From JASHSH01 sp036490215 (GTDB lineage Bacteria > Pseudomonadota > Alphaproteobacteria > Rhodospirillales > Magnetospirillaceae), in NCBI GenBank assembly GCA_036490215.1, contig DASXEH010000096.1, positions 4,676 to 68,675 on the forward strand: a stretch of 64,000 nucleotides of DNA, in the 5' to 3' direction. The position numbers were made by a program, and so were the translations under genes. The notes under the pieces were generated by a model. That model saw only the letters and a program-made list of their open reading frames with translations. It was not told the origin of the DNA and searched no databases. Below, in pieces: positions 1-9,726 of the stretch. The first letter of the stretch is position 1; each line of letters begins with the position of its first letter.

Positions 1-1
1 G

Positions 2-1633
2 CAGAGCCGCCGCGGCGTGCTCAAGGGCGCTGCCGCGATCGGTGCGGCTGCCGCGATGGGAACGGCGGGCTTGAGCCTGCCGGCGCGCGCCGCCGAAATG
101 TCGGCCGACGAGAAGGCGCTGCGTAAGCAGATCCTGGCGATTCCGGGTGTCGGCAAAGTGTCGCCCACCGATGCCGATTGGCAGAAGGTCGGCGAGCTGT
201 GCCTTGGCGCCACCAAGGCTGCCGTCAAGCAAGGCGAGTTCAAGGGCGTCGAGCTCACCTTTATGGGGCTCAACAACCAGAACCTGCACAACTTCCTGTT
301 CCGCGGCTTCTTGAAGCCGTGGGAAGCCTATACGGGCGCCAAGATCTCGTGGATCGATCTGGCCCAGGCCGACTACAACGCGCGCCTGCAGCAGTCGATC
401 GCGACCAAGACCGTCGATTTTGACATTCTCGAAATGGGCGCGCCCTTCGAAGGCGATGTCTGCGGCAAGGGTCTCGCCTCGGTCATGCCCGACTGGGTCA
501 AGAAGCAGATCGATATCGACGACTACTCCGACTATCTGAAGCCCCCCGTCGGCACCTGGGACGGCAAGACCTATCGCTGCACCATCGATGGCGACTGCCA
601 CAACTTCAACTACCGCACCGACGTTTTCGCCGATGCCGATCTGGCAAAGGCGTGGAAGGCCGCCGGCGGCAAGGGCGAATGGGGCGTGCCGAAGACCTGG
701 GACCAGGTCAACGCCGTCACCAAGTTCCTCAAGACCCAGAAGTTCAAGGGCAAGGACGTGTTCGGTTATCTCGATCCGGCCAAGGGCTGGGGCGGGTTCG
801 GCTTCTACTTCCTCGAAGACCGCGCCACGGCCTATGTGAAGCATCCATCCGACAAGGCGTGGCTGTTCGACATCGACACGATGAAGCCGCGCGTCACCAA
901 TCCGGGCTGGGTCCGCGCGATCAAGGAAGCGGTCGAGTCGTTGCAATACGAACCGGCCGACCAGATCAACGCCGACCCCGGCACCACCGGCTTCCAGCAG
1001 TTCCTGGCCGGTACCGGCTCGATGATCACCTGGTGGGGCGATATCGGCCAGGTGGCGCAGACCGCCGACAACTCGGTGATCGGCGACATCGTCGGCTTCG
1101 ACATCCTGCCCGGCTCGGAAGACGTCTATAACCACAAGGCCGGCAAGTGGGAGAAGTTGGACAAGCCGAACTTCGCGCCCAACTGCGCGTATCTCGGCTG
1201 GGGCATCTATGTCATGGCCCGCGTCGACAGCGACTCGAAGAAGCAGAAGGCGGCCTGGAGCGCGGCAGCGCATCTCGGCGGCAAGGATCTGTCGATCTGG
1301 AACGTGATGTATCCCTCGGGCTTCCAGGTCCATCGCAACAGCCATTCCGACATTCCGGAATGGACGGGTGCCGGCTACAAGAAGGACTACATCGAGAACT
1401 ATCTCAACTCGCAGTTCGGTTCGTACAACCATCCGAACCGCGCCGTCGAGCCGCGCATCCCCGGTATCTTCCAGTACTACAGCGTGGCCGAGGACGAACT
1501 CGCCAAGGCCTATGCCGGCAAGGTCGATGCACAAGGCTGTGCCAACAACATCGCGGCGGCCTGGGAAAAGCTGACCGACCAGCTCGGCCGTGAAAACCAG
1601 ATCAAACTGTACAAGTCGTCGCTGGGTATCTAA
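2..1633 (+). CDS. Sugar-type ABC transporter substrate-binding protein, Tat-exported (5' partial)
   Basis: Periplasmic solute-binding protein of a carbohydrate or polyol ABC importer. The frame is open to the window edge and begins Q-S-R-R-G-V-L-K followed by an Ala/Gly-rich hydrophobic stretch ending near ARA-AEM. That is a twin-arginine signal peptide, so the true start lies just upstream and the GTG at 17 is an internal Val codon. About 543 residues are visible, long for an MBP-like binding protein but usual for the large polyol/sugar binders of alphaproteobacteria. A segment near residues 330-345 (TGSMITWWGDIGQVAQ) fits the ligand-binding fold of this class. Two permease genes follow after a strong hairpin. 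The substrate cannot be told from sequence. Confidence 0.85.
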   Translation, partial: QSRRGVLKGAAAIGAAAAMGTAGLSLPARAAEMSADEKALRKQILAIPGVGKVSPTDADWQKVGELCLGATKAAVKQGEFKGVELTFMGLNNQNLHNFLFRGFLKPWEAYTGAKISWIDLAQADYNARLQQSIATKTVDFDILEMGAPFEGDVCGKGLASVMPDWVKKQIDIDDYSDYLKPPVGTWDGKTYRCTIDGDCHNFNYRTDVFADADLAKAWKAAGGKGEWGVPKTWDQVNAVTKFLKTQKFKGKDVFGYLDPAKGWGGFGFYFLEDRATAYVKHPSDKAWLFDIDTMKPRVTNPGWVRAIKEAVESLQYEPADQINADPGTTGFQQFLAGTGSMITWWGDIGQVAQTADNSVIGDIVGFDILPGSEDVYNHKAGKWEKLDKPNFAPNCAYLGWGIYVMARVDSDSKKQKAAWSAAAHLGGKDLSIWNVMYPSGFQVHRNSHSDIPEWTGAGYKKDYIENYLNSQFGSYNHPNRAVEPRIPGIFQYYSVAEDELAKAYAGKVDAQGCANNIAAAWEKLTDQLGRENQIKLYKSSLGI

Positions 1634-1662
1634 GGCGACTGATCTGACGTTGTAAGTGAGTG

Positions 1663-1705
1663 ATCGGCTGGTGACGTTGCGTGCGTCACCAGCCGATTGT
1701 TTGTA
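1663..1705 (+). terminator. Strong hairpin between binding-protein and permease genes
   Basis: There is a perfect 14-bp stem (1663-1676 with 1684-1697) and a 7-nt loop, followed by TGTTTGT. It lies 30 nt after the binding-protein stop and 58 nt before the permease start. Such hairpins commonly end part of the transcription and protect the upstream mRNA, giving more binding protein than permease. The downstream T-tract is interrupted, so partial termination or 3'-end stabilisation is the likely role. Confidence 0.75.
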
Positions 1706-1755
1706 GAATTCCTGCTGTCATGCGATTGTCTGCGGGGCCGAAGAGTTAGCGCGTC

Positions 1756-2874
1756 ATGGAAGAAGCAGCCGCCCTCAAAACCGATGCGACCCTCGAGATC
1801 GCCGCCAGCGCCACCGATCCGCAGCGCCGGAAGCTGGGCCGTCTGATCCTGTGGGGCGGCTCGCTGATCCTGGTCGTCGTGATCGCGGCCCAGGTGCTCG
1901 ATTCGATCGGCGCGATCGATTTCGGTTTCAAGACATGGCGGCTGGTTGCTTACGCCTATCTGCTCTGGTCGGTCGCGCTGGGTGCTAGCCAGGTGCTGCG
2001 GCGCGGCGAGCCGGGGCTGCGGGCGCTGTTCATTCTGCCCGCTGCGCTGTTTACCGTGGCCGTTGTCGTGTTCCCGACGCTGTTCGGCCTCTCGATCGCC
2101 TTCACCAATTGGAATTTGCAGGCCGCGGCCGGGCGCCAGTTCAACGGCGTCGACAATCTGGTGACCATGTTCCACGACAGCTTCTTCTGGAACGCACTGC
2201 TGAACATGGTCTACTACATGATCGCCGTCGTGTTCGAATACGCGATCGCCTTCGGCCTCGCGCTATTGCTCAACGCCGATATTCGCGGGCGCCGTTTTTT
2301 CCGCGTGCTGTTCCTGCTGCCGTTCATGCTGAGCCCGGTGGCGGTCAGCTGGATGGTCGGCAAGTCGCTGATGGAAACGCGCTTCGGCCCGATCGCCGCG
2401 CTGGCGCGCGATCTCGGCTGGAGCAATCCGGCCTTCTTCACCTCGCCCTGGATCGCGCGGATCAGCATCGAGGTAATGGATGCCTGGATCTGGATTCCCT
2501 TCATCCTGATTCTGCTTCTGGCGGGATTGCAGGCGATGCCCAAGGAAGTGACCGAAGCCGCGCAGGTCGATGGCGCCAGCAGCTGGCAATCGTTCTGGAA
2601 GATCACCTTTCCGCTGATGATGCCGGTCAGCGTTACCGCGATCATCTTGCGCATCATCTTCAAGCTGAAGTTGGCCGATCTGATCATCAACGTCACCTTC
2701 GGCGGGCCGGGCGGCGCGACCGACACGGTCAGCAGCTACATCTATCGCGTCTACCGCGACCGATCGAATGTCGGCTACGGCACGATGCTGGCGATGGTCT
2801 ATCTGGTGATCATCATCGTCTTCATCACCATGCTGCTGAACTTCGTCAACAAGCGCATGCAGAAGATCACGTGA
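1756..2874 (+). CDS. ABC sugar transporter permease, MalF/UgpA type
   Basis: Inner-membrane permease subunit of 372 residues. It has a long N-terminal extension with two hydrophobic segments (about 35-55 and 62-78) and then the binding-protein-dependent transport domain. The EAA cytoplasmic loop that docks on the ATPase is clear near residues 264-283 (EAAQVDGASSWQSFWKITFP). It lies between the binding-protein gene and the second permease, with 18 nt to the latter, so it is operonic. No ATPase gene follows, so the ATP-binding subunit must lie upstream of the window or elsewhere. Confidence 0.9.
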   Translation: MEEAAALKTDATLEIAASATDPQRRKLGRLILWGGSLILVVVIAAQVLDSIGAIDFGFKTWRLVAYAYLLWSVALGASQVLRRGEPGLRALFILPAALFTVAVVVFPTLFGLSIAFTNWNLQAAAGRQFNGVDNLVTMFHDSFFWNALLNMVYYMIAVVFEYAIAFGLALLLNADIRGRRFFRVLFLLPFMLSPVAVSWMVGKSLMETRFGPIAALARDLGWSNPAFFTSPWIARISIEVMDAWIWIPFILILLLAGLQAMPKEVTEAAQVDGASSWQSFWKITFPLMMPVSVTAIILRIIFKLKLADLIINVTFGGPGGATDTVSSYIYRVYRDRSNVGYGTMLAMVYLVIIIVFITMLLNFVNKRMQKIT

Positions 2875-2892
2875 GCGGGCAGGGGAACTGAC

Positions 2893-3819
2893 GTGGCATT
2901 TGGATCGGCGGCCATCAGCATCGGCAAGGACCAGAGTTTGCGCGGCGGAACGCGCCTGACGCTCGGCCGTATCCTGATCTACGCGGCGCTTATCGTGTGG
3001 TCGTTCATCGCCTTCTTCCCGCTCTATTGGACGATCTCGACCTCGTTCAAGATCGCACCCGACGTGACGCAGGGGCACCTGATCCCGTGGCTGGATTTCG
3101 AGCCGCGCTGGATCGGCTGGCGCTCGATCGGCCTCTCGCCCGACTCGATCTTCTCGACCTCCACGGTGCGCGACGAATTCCTCGACCGTTTCGGCAACAG
3201 CGTGATCACGGCGCTGGGTTCGGCGCTGCTGGCGGTGCTGATCGGTTCGCTGGCGGCCTATGGGCTCAGCCGGTTCACCTATCGCTTCCTGTGGCTGCGC
3301 AACAAGGACATCTCGTTCTTCTTCCTGTCGCAGCTGATCCTGCCGCCGGTCGTCTTCGCGCTGCCCTTCCTCGTGCTCTACAAGGAACTCGCGCTGCTCG
3401 ACACCACGATCGGGCTGATGCTGCTCTATACATTGTCGGTGCTGCCGATCGTGATCTGGATCATGCGTGTCCAGTTCGACACGATCCCGATTGAATTGGA
3501 CGAAGCGGCGATGGTGGATGGCGCGTCGGTCTGGGCCACGTTTTTCCGCATCATCCTGCCGATCGCGCTGCCGGGCATGGTGGCGGCGCTGATCATTGCG
3601 CTGATCCTGTGCTGGAACGAATATTTCCTGGCCTCGCTGCTGACCAGCACCGACGCCAAGACGTTGCCTGTGATGGTGGCGAGCCAGACCGGGTCGCAGG
3701 GCATCAACTGGTGGGCGATGGCAGCCCTTTCGGGCGCGCAGATCTTCCCGCTGGTGCTGATCGGCATTTTCCTCGAGCGCTATATCGTCAAGGGCCTCAC
3801 CGCCGGCGCGGTGAAGTAG
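2893..3819 (+). CDS. ABC sugar transporter permease, MalG/UgpE type
   Basis: Second permease subunit, 308 residues, GTG start preceded by GCAGGGGAAC. It has about six membrane segments, an N-terminal helix near residues 30-50, and a MalG-type EAA loop near 203-222 (LDEAAMVDGASVWATFFRII). It pairs with the preceding permease to form the heterodimeric channel. It is the last gene of this operon and ends against a hairpin shared with the converging gene. Residue conservation fits the carbohydrate uptake class 1 transporters; the solute is unknown. Confidence 0.9.
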   Translation: MAFGSAAISIGKDQSLRGGTRLTLGRILIYAALIVWSFIAFFPLYWTISTSFKIAPDVTQGHLIPWLDFEPRWIGWRSIGLSPDSIFSTSTVRDEFLDRFGNSVITALGSALLAVLIGSLAAYGLSRFTYRFLWLRNKDISFFFLSQLILPPVVFALPFLVLYKELALLDTTIGLMLLYTLSVLPIVIWIMRVQFDTIPIELDEAAMVDGASVWATFFRIILPIALPGMVAALIIALILCWNEYFLASLLTSTDAKTLPVMVASQTGSQGINWWAMAALSGAQIFPLVLIGIFLERYIVKGLTAGAVK

Positions 3820-3822
3820 GCA

Positions 3823-3854
3823 CAAAAAAAGAGGAAGGGCCGAAGCCCTTCCTC
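3823..3854 (-). terminator. Intrinsic terminator between converging transport operons
   Basis: A perfect 10-bp stem (3831-3840 with 3845-3854) with a CGAA loop. Seven A residues at 3824-3830 on the plus strand become a T-tract when read on the minus strand, so it is a canonical terminator for the minus-strand binding-protein gene ending at 3880. It may also stop the plus-strand permease operon, less efficiently. Confidence 0.85.
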
Positions 3855-3879
3855 TCAATCAACCTCTGGCGCAGTTGAC

Positions 3880-4818
3880 TTACTTATAGAGAACGGCGGC
3901 GACCTTCGGGTCGTCGATGTTCGTCTTGTCGTAGTAGTAGAAGCCAGTGTCGATCGTCTTGGGCAGCTTCTCGCCCTTCAACGCCTTCACGGCCGAGTCG
4001 ACGACGCAGGCACCGATGCCGATCGGGTTCTGCGTGATCGCGCCCGCTTCGGCGCCCGACTTGATTGCGTCGATCTGGTCCTGGCCCGAGTCATAGCCGA
4101 TCACGACGATGTTGCTCTTCTTCAGTTCCTTGAGGCCGACGAGGACGCCCTCGGCCGAACCTTCATTGGCGCCGAAGATGCCCTTGAGGTTCGGATGCGA
4201 GGTCGCGATCGCCTTGGCGATTTCGGCCGACTTCAAGTGGTCGCCGGCACCGTATTGGATGTCGACGATCTTGATGTTCGGGTGCTTGTCCTTGATGCGC
4301 TTGACGAAGCCGTCGCGGCGGTCGATGCCGGTGCGGCTGGTCTGATCATGAACCACGAGGGCCACTTCGCCCGCGTCGCCGATCAGCTTGGCCATGTGGT
4401 CGGCGGCTTCGCCGGCGGCGGCCAGGTTGTCGGTGGTGCAGGTGGTGAGCGGAATGTCGCTATCGACGCCCGAGTCGAACGCGATCACCGGGATCTTCTC
4501 GCTCTGCGCCTTCTTCAAGAGCGGGATCGCCGCCTTGCTGTCGAGCGCCGCGAAGCCGATCGCCTGCGGATGCTTGGCGAGTTCGGCCGAGAGCATGTCG
4601 ATCTGCTTGTCGACCATCGCTTCGGTTTCCGGACCCTCGAAGGAAATCTTTACGCCGGCTTTCTGCGCCGCCTGTTCGGCGCCCAGCTTCACCGCCTGCC
4701 AGAACTGATGCTGGAAGCCCTTCGAGATCAGCGGAATATAAGTATCCGCATGCGCCACGCCGCTCAGGGTCGCCAAGGCGGCAGCCCCCATCAAAAGCCC
4801 CAAATGCCGTTTCAACAT
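3880..4818 (-). CDS. Ribose/xylose-type ABC transporter substrate-binding protein
   Basis: Periplasmic binding protein of 312 residues with a signal peptide (residues 1-24, cleavage after AHA). The mature part has the LacI-like periplasmic-binding fold: DTYIPLISKGFQHQFW start, FDSGVDSD and GANEGSAEG segments, and a C-terminal VIGYDSGQDQ stretch typical of RbsB-like binders. It is the third gene of a minus-strand set (ATPase, permease, binder), with about 115 nt upstream that contains its own Shine-Dalgarno (GGGAGGACAAC just before ATG). The sugar is not determined. Confidence 0.9.
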   Translation of the reverse strand: MLKRHLGLLMGAAALATLSGVAHADTYIPLISKGFQHQFWQAVKLGAEQAAQKAGVKISFEGPETEAMVDKQIDMLSAELAKHPQAIGFAALDSKAAIPLLKKAQSEKIPVIAFDSGVDSDIPLTTCTTDNLAAAGEAADHMAKLIGDAGEVALVVHDQTSRTGIDRRDGFVKRIKDKHPNIKIVDIQYGAGDHLKSAEIAKAIATSHPNLKGIFGANEGSAEGVLVGLKELKKSNIVVIGYDSGQDQIDAIKSGAEAGAITQNPIGIGACVVDSAVKALKGEKLPKTIDTGFYYYDKTNIDDPKVAAVLYK

Positions 4819-4933
4819 AGTTGTCCTCCCAGTAAAAAAATTTGTCTGATCGCCTTTTCGAGCCGAAGACGAAAACGGATAGCAACGCTTAGTTCACGAA
4901 AACAGCCTCCCCTTAAGCTGGCCCCTTGATCCC

Positions 4934-5953
4934 TTACGTCCGTTTGCGCCGGATGATATCGGCGTAAACGGCCAGGATGATGATCACGCCGGTCACCACC
5001 ACCTGCCACTCCTGCGCCACCGACATGATGCGCAACCCGTTGGTCAGCACGCTCATGATGAAGGCGCCGATGATGGTGCCGAGGACGGTGCCGGTGCCGC
5101 CGCTGAGCGACGTGCCGCCGATGACCACCGCGGCGATCGCATCGAGCTCATAACCCTGGCCCAGCGCGGGCTGTGCCGAATTGAGGCGCGAGGCGATGAT
5201 CAGGCCGGCGATGCCGCAGATGGCGCCGCCCAGGGCATAGATGATGATCTTCCAGCGATCGACGTTGACGCCCGAGAGGCGCGCCGCTTCTTCGTTGCTG
5301 CCCAGCGCGAAGGTATAACGCCCCAAAGCTGTACGGTTGAGGACCAGCGACGACAGAACCGACAGGACGAACAGGATCAGCACCGCGTTGGGGATCGGCA
5401 AGCCCGGGAAGACCAGGCCGATCAGCGAGTCCTGCGAGATGACCGGAAAGTTTTCGGTGTCGCTGAAATAGATCGGCTTGGTGCCTGAGACGACCAGCGA
5501 CAGGCCCTTCAACAGCATCATCATGCCCAAGGTGGCGATGAAGGGCGGGATTTTCATCTTCGCGGTCAGCGTGCCGGAAATGCCGCCGCTCAGGGCGCCC
5601 GTGGCCATGGCCGCCAAGACGCCGGTCCACATCGGCAGATGCCAATAGGTCAGGAACACGCCGGCCATCACCGCGCAGAAGGTCATCAGCGTGCCGACCG
5701 AAAGATCGATGCCCCCGGTGATGATGACGAAGGTGCAGGCAATAGCCAGCACGCCGTTGACGGCGGTAGCCTGGAAGATGCCGATGATGTTGTCGACCTG
5801 CATGAAGTCGGGCGAGGCGATGCTGAAAAACACCAGCAGGACGATCAGGCTCGCGAAGGCCAGCAGCTTCTGCCGCGCCGATGGGCCGAAGAACCGGGCC
5901 CGCGCCGCGACCATGCGGCTGCCGGCGACCGTGGTGGATTCTGACTGCGCCAT
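4934..5953 (-). CDS. Ribose/xylose-type ABC transporter permease
   Basis: Inner-membrane permease of the RbsC/XylH family, 339 residues, 8-10 hydrophobic segments. The family hallmark after the middle of the protein is present: GSNEEAARLSGVNVDRWK, then a hydrophobic hairpin and GYELDAIAAVVIGGTSLSGG. The N-terminal 30 residues are polar and cytoplasmic. It sits between the ATPase gene (27 nt upstream) and the binding-protein gene. Confidence 0.92.
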   Translation of the reverse strand: MAQSESTTVAGSRMVAARARFFGPSARQKLLAFASLIVLLVFFSIASPDFMQVDNIIGIFQATAVNGVLAIACTFVIITGGIDLSVGTLMTFCAVMAGVFLTYWHLPMWTGVLAAMATGALSGGISGTLTAKMKIPPFIATLGMMMLLKGLSLVVSGTKPIYFSDTENFPVISQDSLIGLVFPGLPIPNAVLILFVLSVLSSLVLNRTALGRYTFALGSNEEAARLSGVNVDRWKIIIYALGGAICGIAGLIIASRLNSAQPALGQGYELDAIAAVVIGGTSLSGGTGTVLGTIIGAFIMSVLTNGLRIMSVAQEWQVVVTGVIIILAVYADIIRRKRT

Positions 5954-5980
5954 ACTCTCGTTCCCCTGACCCTAAGCGCC

Positions 5981-7492
<1,512 letters not shown>

Positions 7493-7702
7493 CGCAACGT
7501 TTCCAGTACCGTTTTTGCGGTGCTGTCTGCACCGCTATCGCGCTCATTCACCTATGGCGCGTTTATTTACCTATGATATGACGGAATTGATGCCATCTTG
7601 TCCATAGCGACGCATCAACCCGGAAAATCGATCCAAAAGCCAAGGCCGGGCCCGGCTGCGATGCTCGCTTATGCACGCCGGATATGGTACACGCGCCGTC
7701 CC

Positions 7703-8620
7703 ATGTCCGAGACCATCCTCGCCGTCGACAATCTGGTCAAGAACTACCGTGCTTTTCGCGCCGTGGACGGGATTTCCTTTGCCATTCCGCGGGGCAAAGT
7801 GGTCGGCTTCCTCGGCCCTAATGGCGCCGGGAAAACTACCACAATCCAGATATTGATGGGGATCACCTTGGCCAATGGCGGGTCGATCCGCTATTTCGAT
7901 ATGGATTTCGCGCGGCATCGCCTGGCCTGCCTGCAGCGGATCAACTTCACCTCGGCTTTCAACACGCTGCTGGGCCGCATCACCGTGTTCGAGAATCTGC
8001 TGGTTTTCGCCGGCCTCTATCAGGTGCCGCGCGCCCGGCAGAAGATTCGCGACCTGATGGCCACCTTCGAGATTCCCGATCTCGGCAACGAGTTTTACAA
8101 AAACCTTTCCGCCGGCCAGCGCACGCGCGTCAATCTGGTGAAGTCGCTGCTCAACGATCCGGAAATCATCCTGATGGACGAGCCGACCGCCTCACTCGAC
8201 CCCGATATTTCGGATAAGACGCTGACCTTGATCGAGAAGCTACGCGCCGAACGCAACCTGTCGATCCTCTATACCAGCCATAATATGGACGAGGTCACGC
8301 GCATCTGCGACGAGGTGATCTTCCTCGACCATGGCAAGATCGTCGCCCAGGACACGCCGCGCAACCTGACCAAGCTGATCACCGGCGCGTCGCTCAGCCT
8401 GCATATCGCCGGTGGCTCGGCGGCGCTGGTGCCCTATCTCGAAGCGCAGAAGCTGCAATTCACCCTGCCCGATGCCCAATCGGTGCGGGTGCAGACCGAG
8501 GAAAGCCAGATCCCCGCCGTGCTGTTCGGCATCAGCCAGGCCGGCGTGACCATCAGTGATATCGAAATCCGGAAACCGACGCTGGAAGACGTGTTTCTCG
8601 ATTTCGCGCGGAAGCGGTGA
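7703..8620 (+). CDS. ABC-2 type exporter ATP-binding protein
   Basis: ATPase of an ABC-2 exporter, 305 residues from the ATG at 7703; the frame stays open 35 codons further up, but homologous proteins begin near MSETILAV. Walker A is GPNGAGKTT (38-46), the signature LSAGQRTRV and Walker B IILMDEPTASLDPD, followed by a C-terminal ABC-2-specific region of about 80 residues. No clear Shine-Dalgarno is seen. The partner permease lies 150 nt downstream, behind an inverted-repeat element. Nodulation (NodI/J), drug or polysaccharide export are all possible; the substrate is unknown. Confidence 0.88.
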   Translation: MSETILAVDNLVKNYRAFRAVDGISFAIPRGKVVGFLGPNGAGKTTTIQILMGITLANGGSIRYFDMDFARHRLACLQRINFTSAFNTLLGRITVFENLLVFAGLYQVPRARQKIRDLMATFEIPDLGNEFYKNLSAGQRTRVNLVKSLLNDPEIILMDEPTASLDPDISDKTLTLIEKLRAERNLSILYTSHNMDEVTRICDEVIFLDHGKIVAQDTPRNLTKLITGASLSLHIAGGSAALVPYLEAQKLQFTLPDAQSVRVQTEESQIPAVLFGISQAGVTISDIEIRKPTLEDVFLDFARKR

Positions 8621-8645
8621 GATGAACGGGCTACTTTCCTGCTGC

Positions 8646-8748
8646 CCATGGTTCGAGACGCCTCGCTCTTGCGAGGCTCCTCACCATGAGGACTTTTATG
8701 AAAATCCTCATCCTGAGGAGGCGGCGAAGCCGTCGTCTCGAAGGATGG
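8646..8748 (+). repeat. Palindromic intergenic repeat element
   Basis: About 103 bp with imperfect terminal inverted repeats (CCATGGTTCGAGACG at the left, CGTCTCGAAGGATGG at the right) and inner inverted segments CCTCGCTCTTGCGAGG and CCTCAN(C/T)CTGAGGA-like arms. The sequence style matches dispersed intergenic repeats widespread in alphaproteobacterial genomes. It fills the gap between the ABC-2 ATPase and permease genes, so it is probably transcribed as a folded RNA between them. Confidence 0.7.
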
Positions 8749-8770
8749 GCCACACAGCACGGTCCTAACC

Positions 8771-9568
8771 ATGCGCTTCGATCGTATCGTCGCCATTCTC
8801 TGGCAGGAATTATTCGTCACGCTTCACTCGACCGAGGTGATCGTGGATATCGTCTTCTATCCACTGGTCAATGTGGTCGTGTTCGGCTTCCTGTCGCTTT
8901 ATCTCAGCGGCGGCAGCGGCAACACGACGCCGGCCGGTCACTATGTGCTGCTCGGCATGGTGCTGTGGCAGATCATCTGGATCGTCCAGTACTCGATCAC
9001 GCTGGGCAGCCTGTGGAATGTGTGGTCGCGCAACCTGTCGAACATGTTCATCGCGCCCTTGCGCATCAGCGAATATCTGTTCGCCCAAGGCCTGTCGGGC
9101 GTGATCAAGGCGATCCTGATCGTCGCCATCGGCGGCGTGATGGCCAACGTGTTGTTCGATTTCGACTTGCTTGAGATCGGCTTCCTGCCGCTGCTGCTGT
9201 CGTTCGTCAGCTTCGTCATCTTCGCCTTCGCGACGGGTGTCGCGGTGCTGGGGATGATCTTCCGCTTCGGGACGCGCATCCAGGCGCTGGCCTGGGGGCT
9301 GATTGCGATCTTCCAGCCGCTCTCGGCGGCGTTCTATCCGGTCGCCGTACTGCCGACGGGGCTGCGTTATATCGCCTATATCTTCCCGCCGACGCTGACC
9401 TTTGAAGCGGCGCGCTGGGGCATGACGCACGGGCACGCGGTCGCGTGGGATCTGTTCGGCATCTCGTTCGCCGAGAACGCGATCTATTTCCTGCTCTGCG
9501 CCTGGGTGTTCTTGCGGCTGTATCGCAAATCACGCGACACGGGGCAGTTCGCGAGGAACGAGGCATAG
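8771..9568 (+). CDS. ABC-2 type exporter permease
   Basis: Membrane partner of the ATPase encoded upstream, 265 residues with six hydrophobic segments spread from about residue 20 to 255. It follows the ABC-2 pattern: a first segment near VDIVFYPLVNVVVFGFLSLYL, then the conserved inner segments and an extracytoplasmic stretch (FYPVAVLPTGLRYIAYIFPPTLTFEAAR) before the last helix. The two genes very likely form one exporter despite the 150-bp spacer. No membrane-fusion or outer-membrane gene is adjacent. Confidence 0.85.
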   Translation: MRFDRIVAILWQELFVTLHSTEVIVDIVFYPLVNVVVFGFLSLYLSGGSGNTTPAGHYVLLGMVLWQIIWIVQYSITLGSLWNVWSRNLSNMFIAPLRISEYLFAQGLSGVIKAILIVAIGGVMANVLFDFDLLEIGFLPLLLSFVSFVIFAFATGVAVLGMIFRFGTRIQALAWGLIAIFQPLSAAFYPVAVLPTGLRYIAYIFPPTLTFEAARWGMTHGHAVAWDLFGISFAENAIYFLLCAWVFLRLYRKSRDTGQFARNEA

Positions 9569-9579
9569 AGCGAGAACAC

Positions 9580-9697
9580 CTTCCCCCCTTGAGGGGGAAG
9601 GATGGGATGGGGGGTATCGCGCTTCGCGCGAGATATGTTTGAAGCGCTCCGCGCTTCTAACCCCCCACCTCGTTCCTCCCCCTCAAGGGGGGAGGAT
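9580..9697. repeat. Large inverted repeat between converging genes
   Basis: The left part (CCTTCCCCCTTGAGGGGGAAGG followed by a G-rich run) and the right part (a C-rich run followed by CCTCCCCCTCAAGGGGGGAGG) are near mirror complements. Each is itself a hairpin, and a GCGCTTCGCGC hairpin lies between them. The element spans the gap between the ABC-2 permease and MATE genes, which converge here, and could act as a bidirectional transcription stop. It resembles common alphaproteobacterial intergenic palindromes. Confidence 0.65.
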
Positions 9698-9726
9698 GAT
9701 TGAGATGACGCCTACTCCGCACCCGC

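Noticed and set aside
2263..3858. Minus-strand frame of 531 codons opposite the MalF/MalG-type permeases
   Set aside because: The product is dominated by R, H, Q and D as expected for the reverse of membrane-protein codons; the plus-strand permeases have clear EAA loops.
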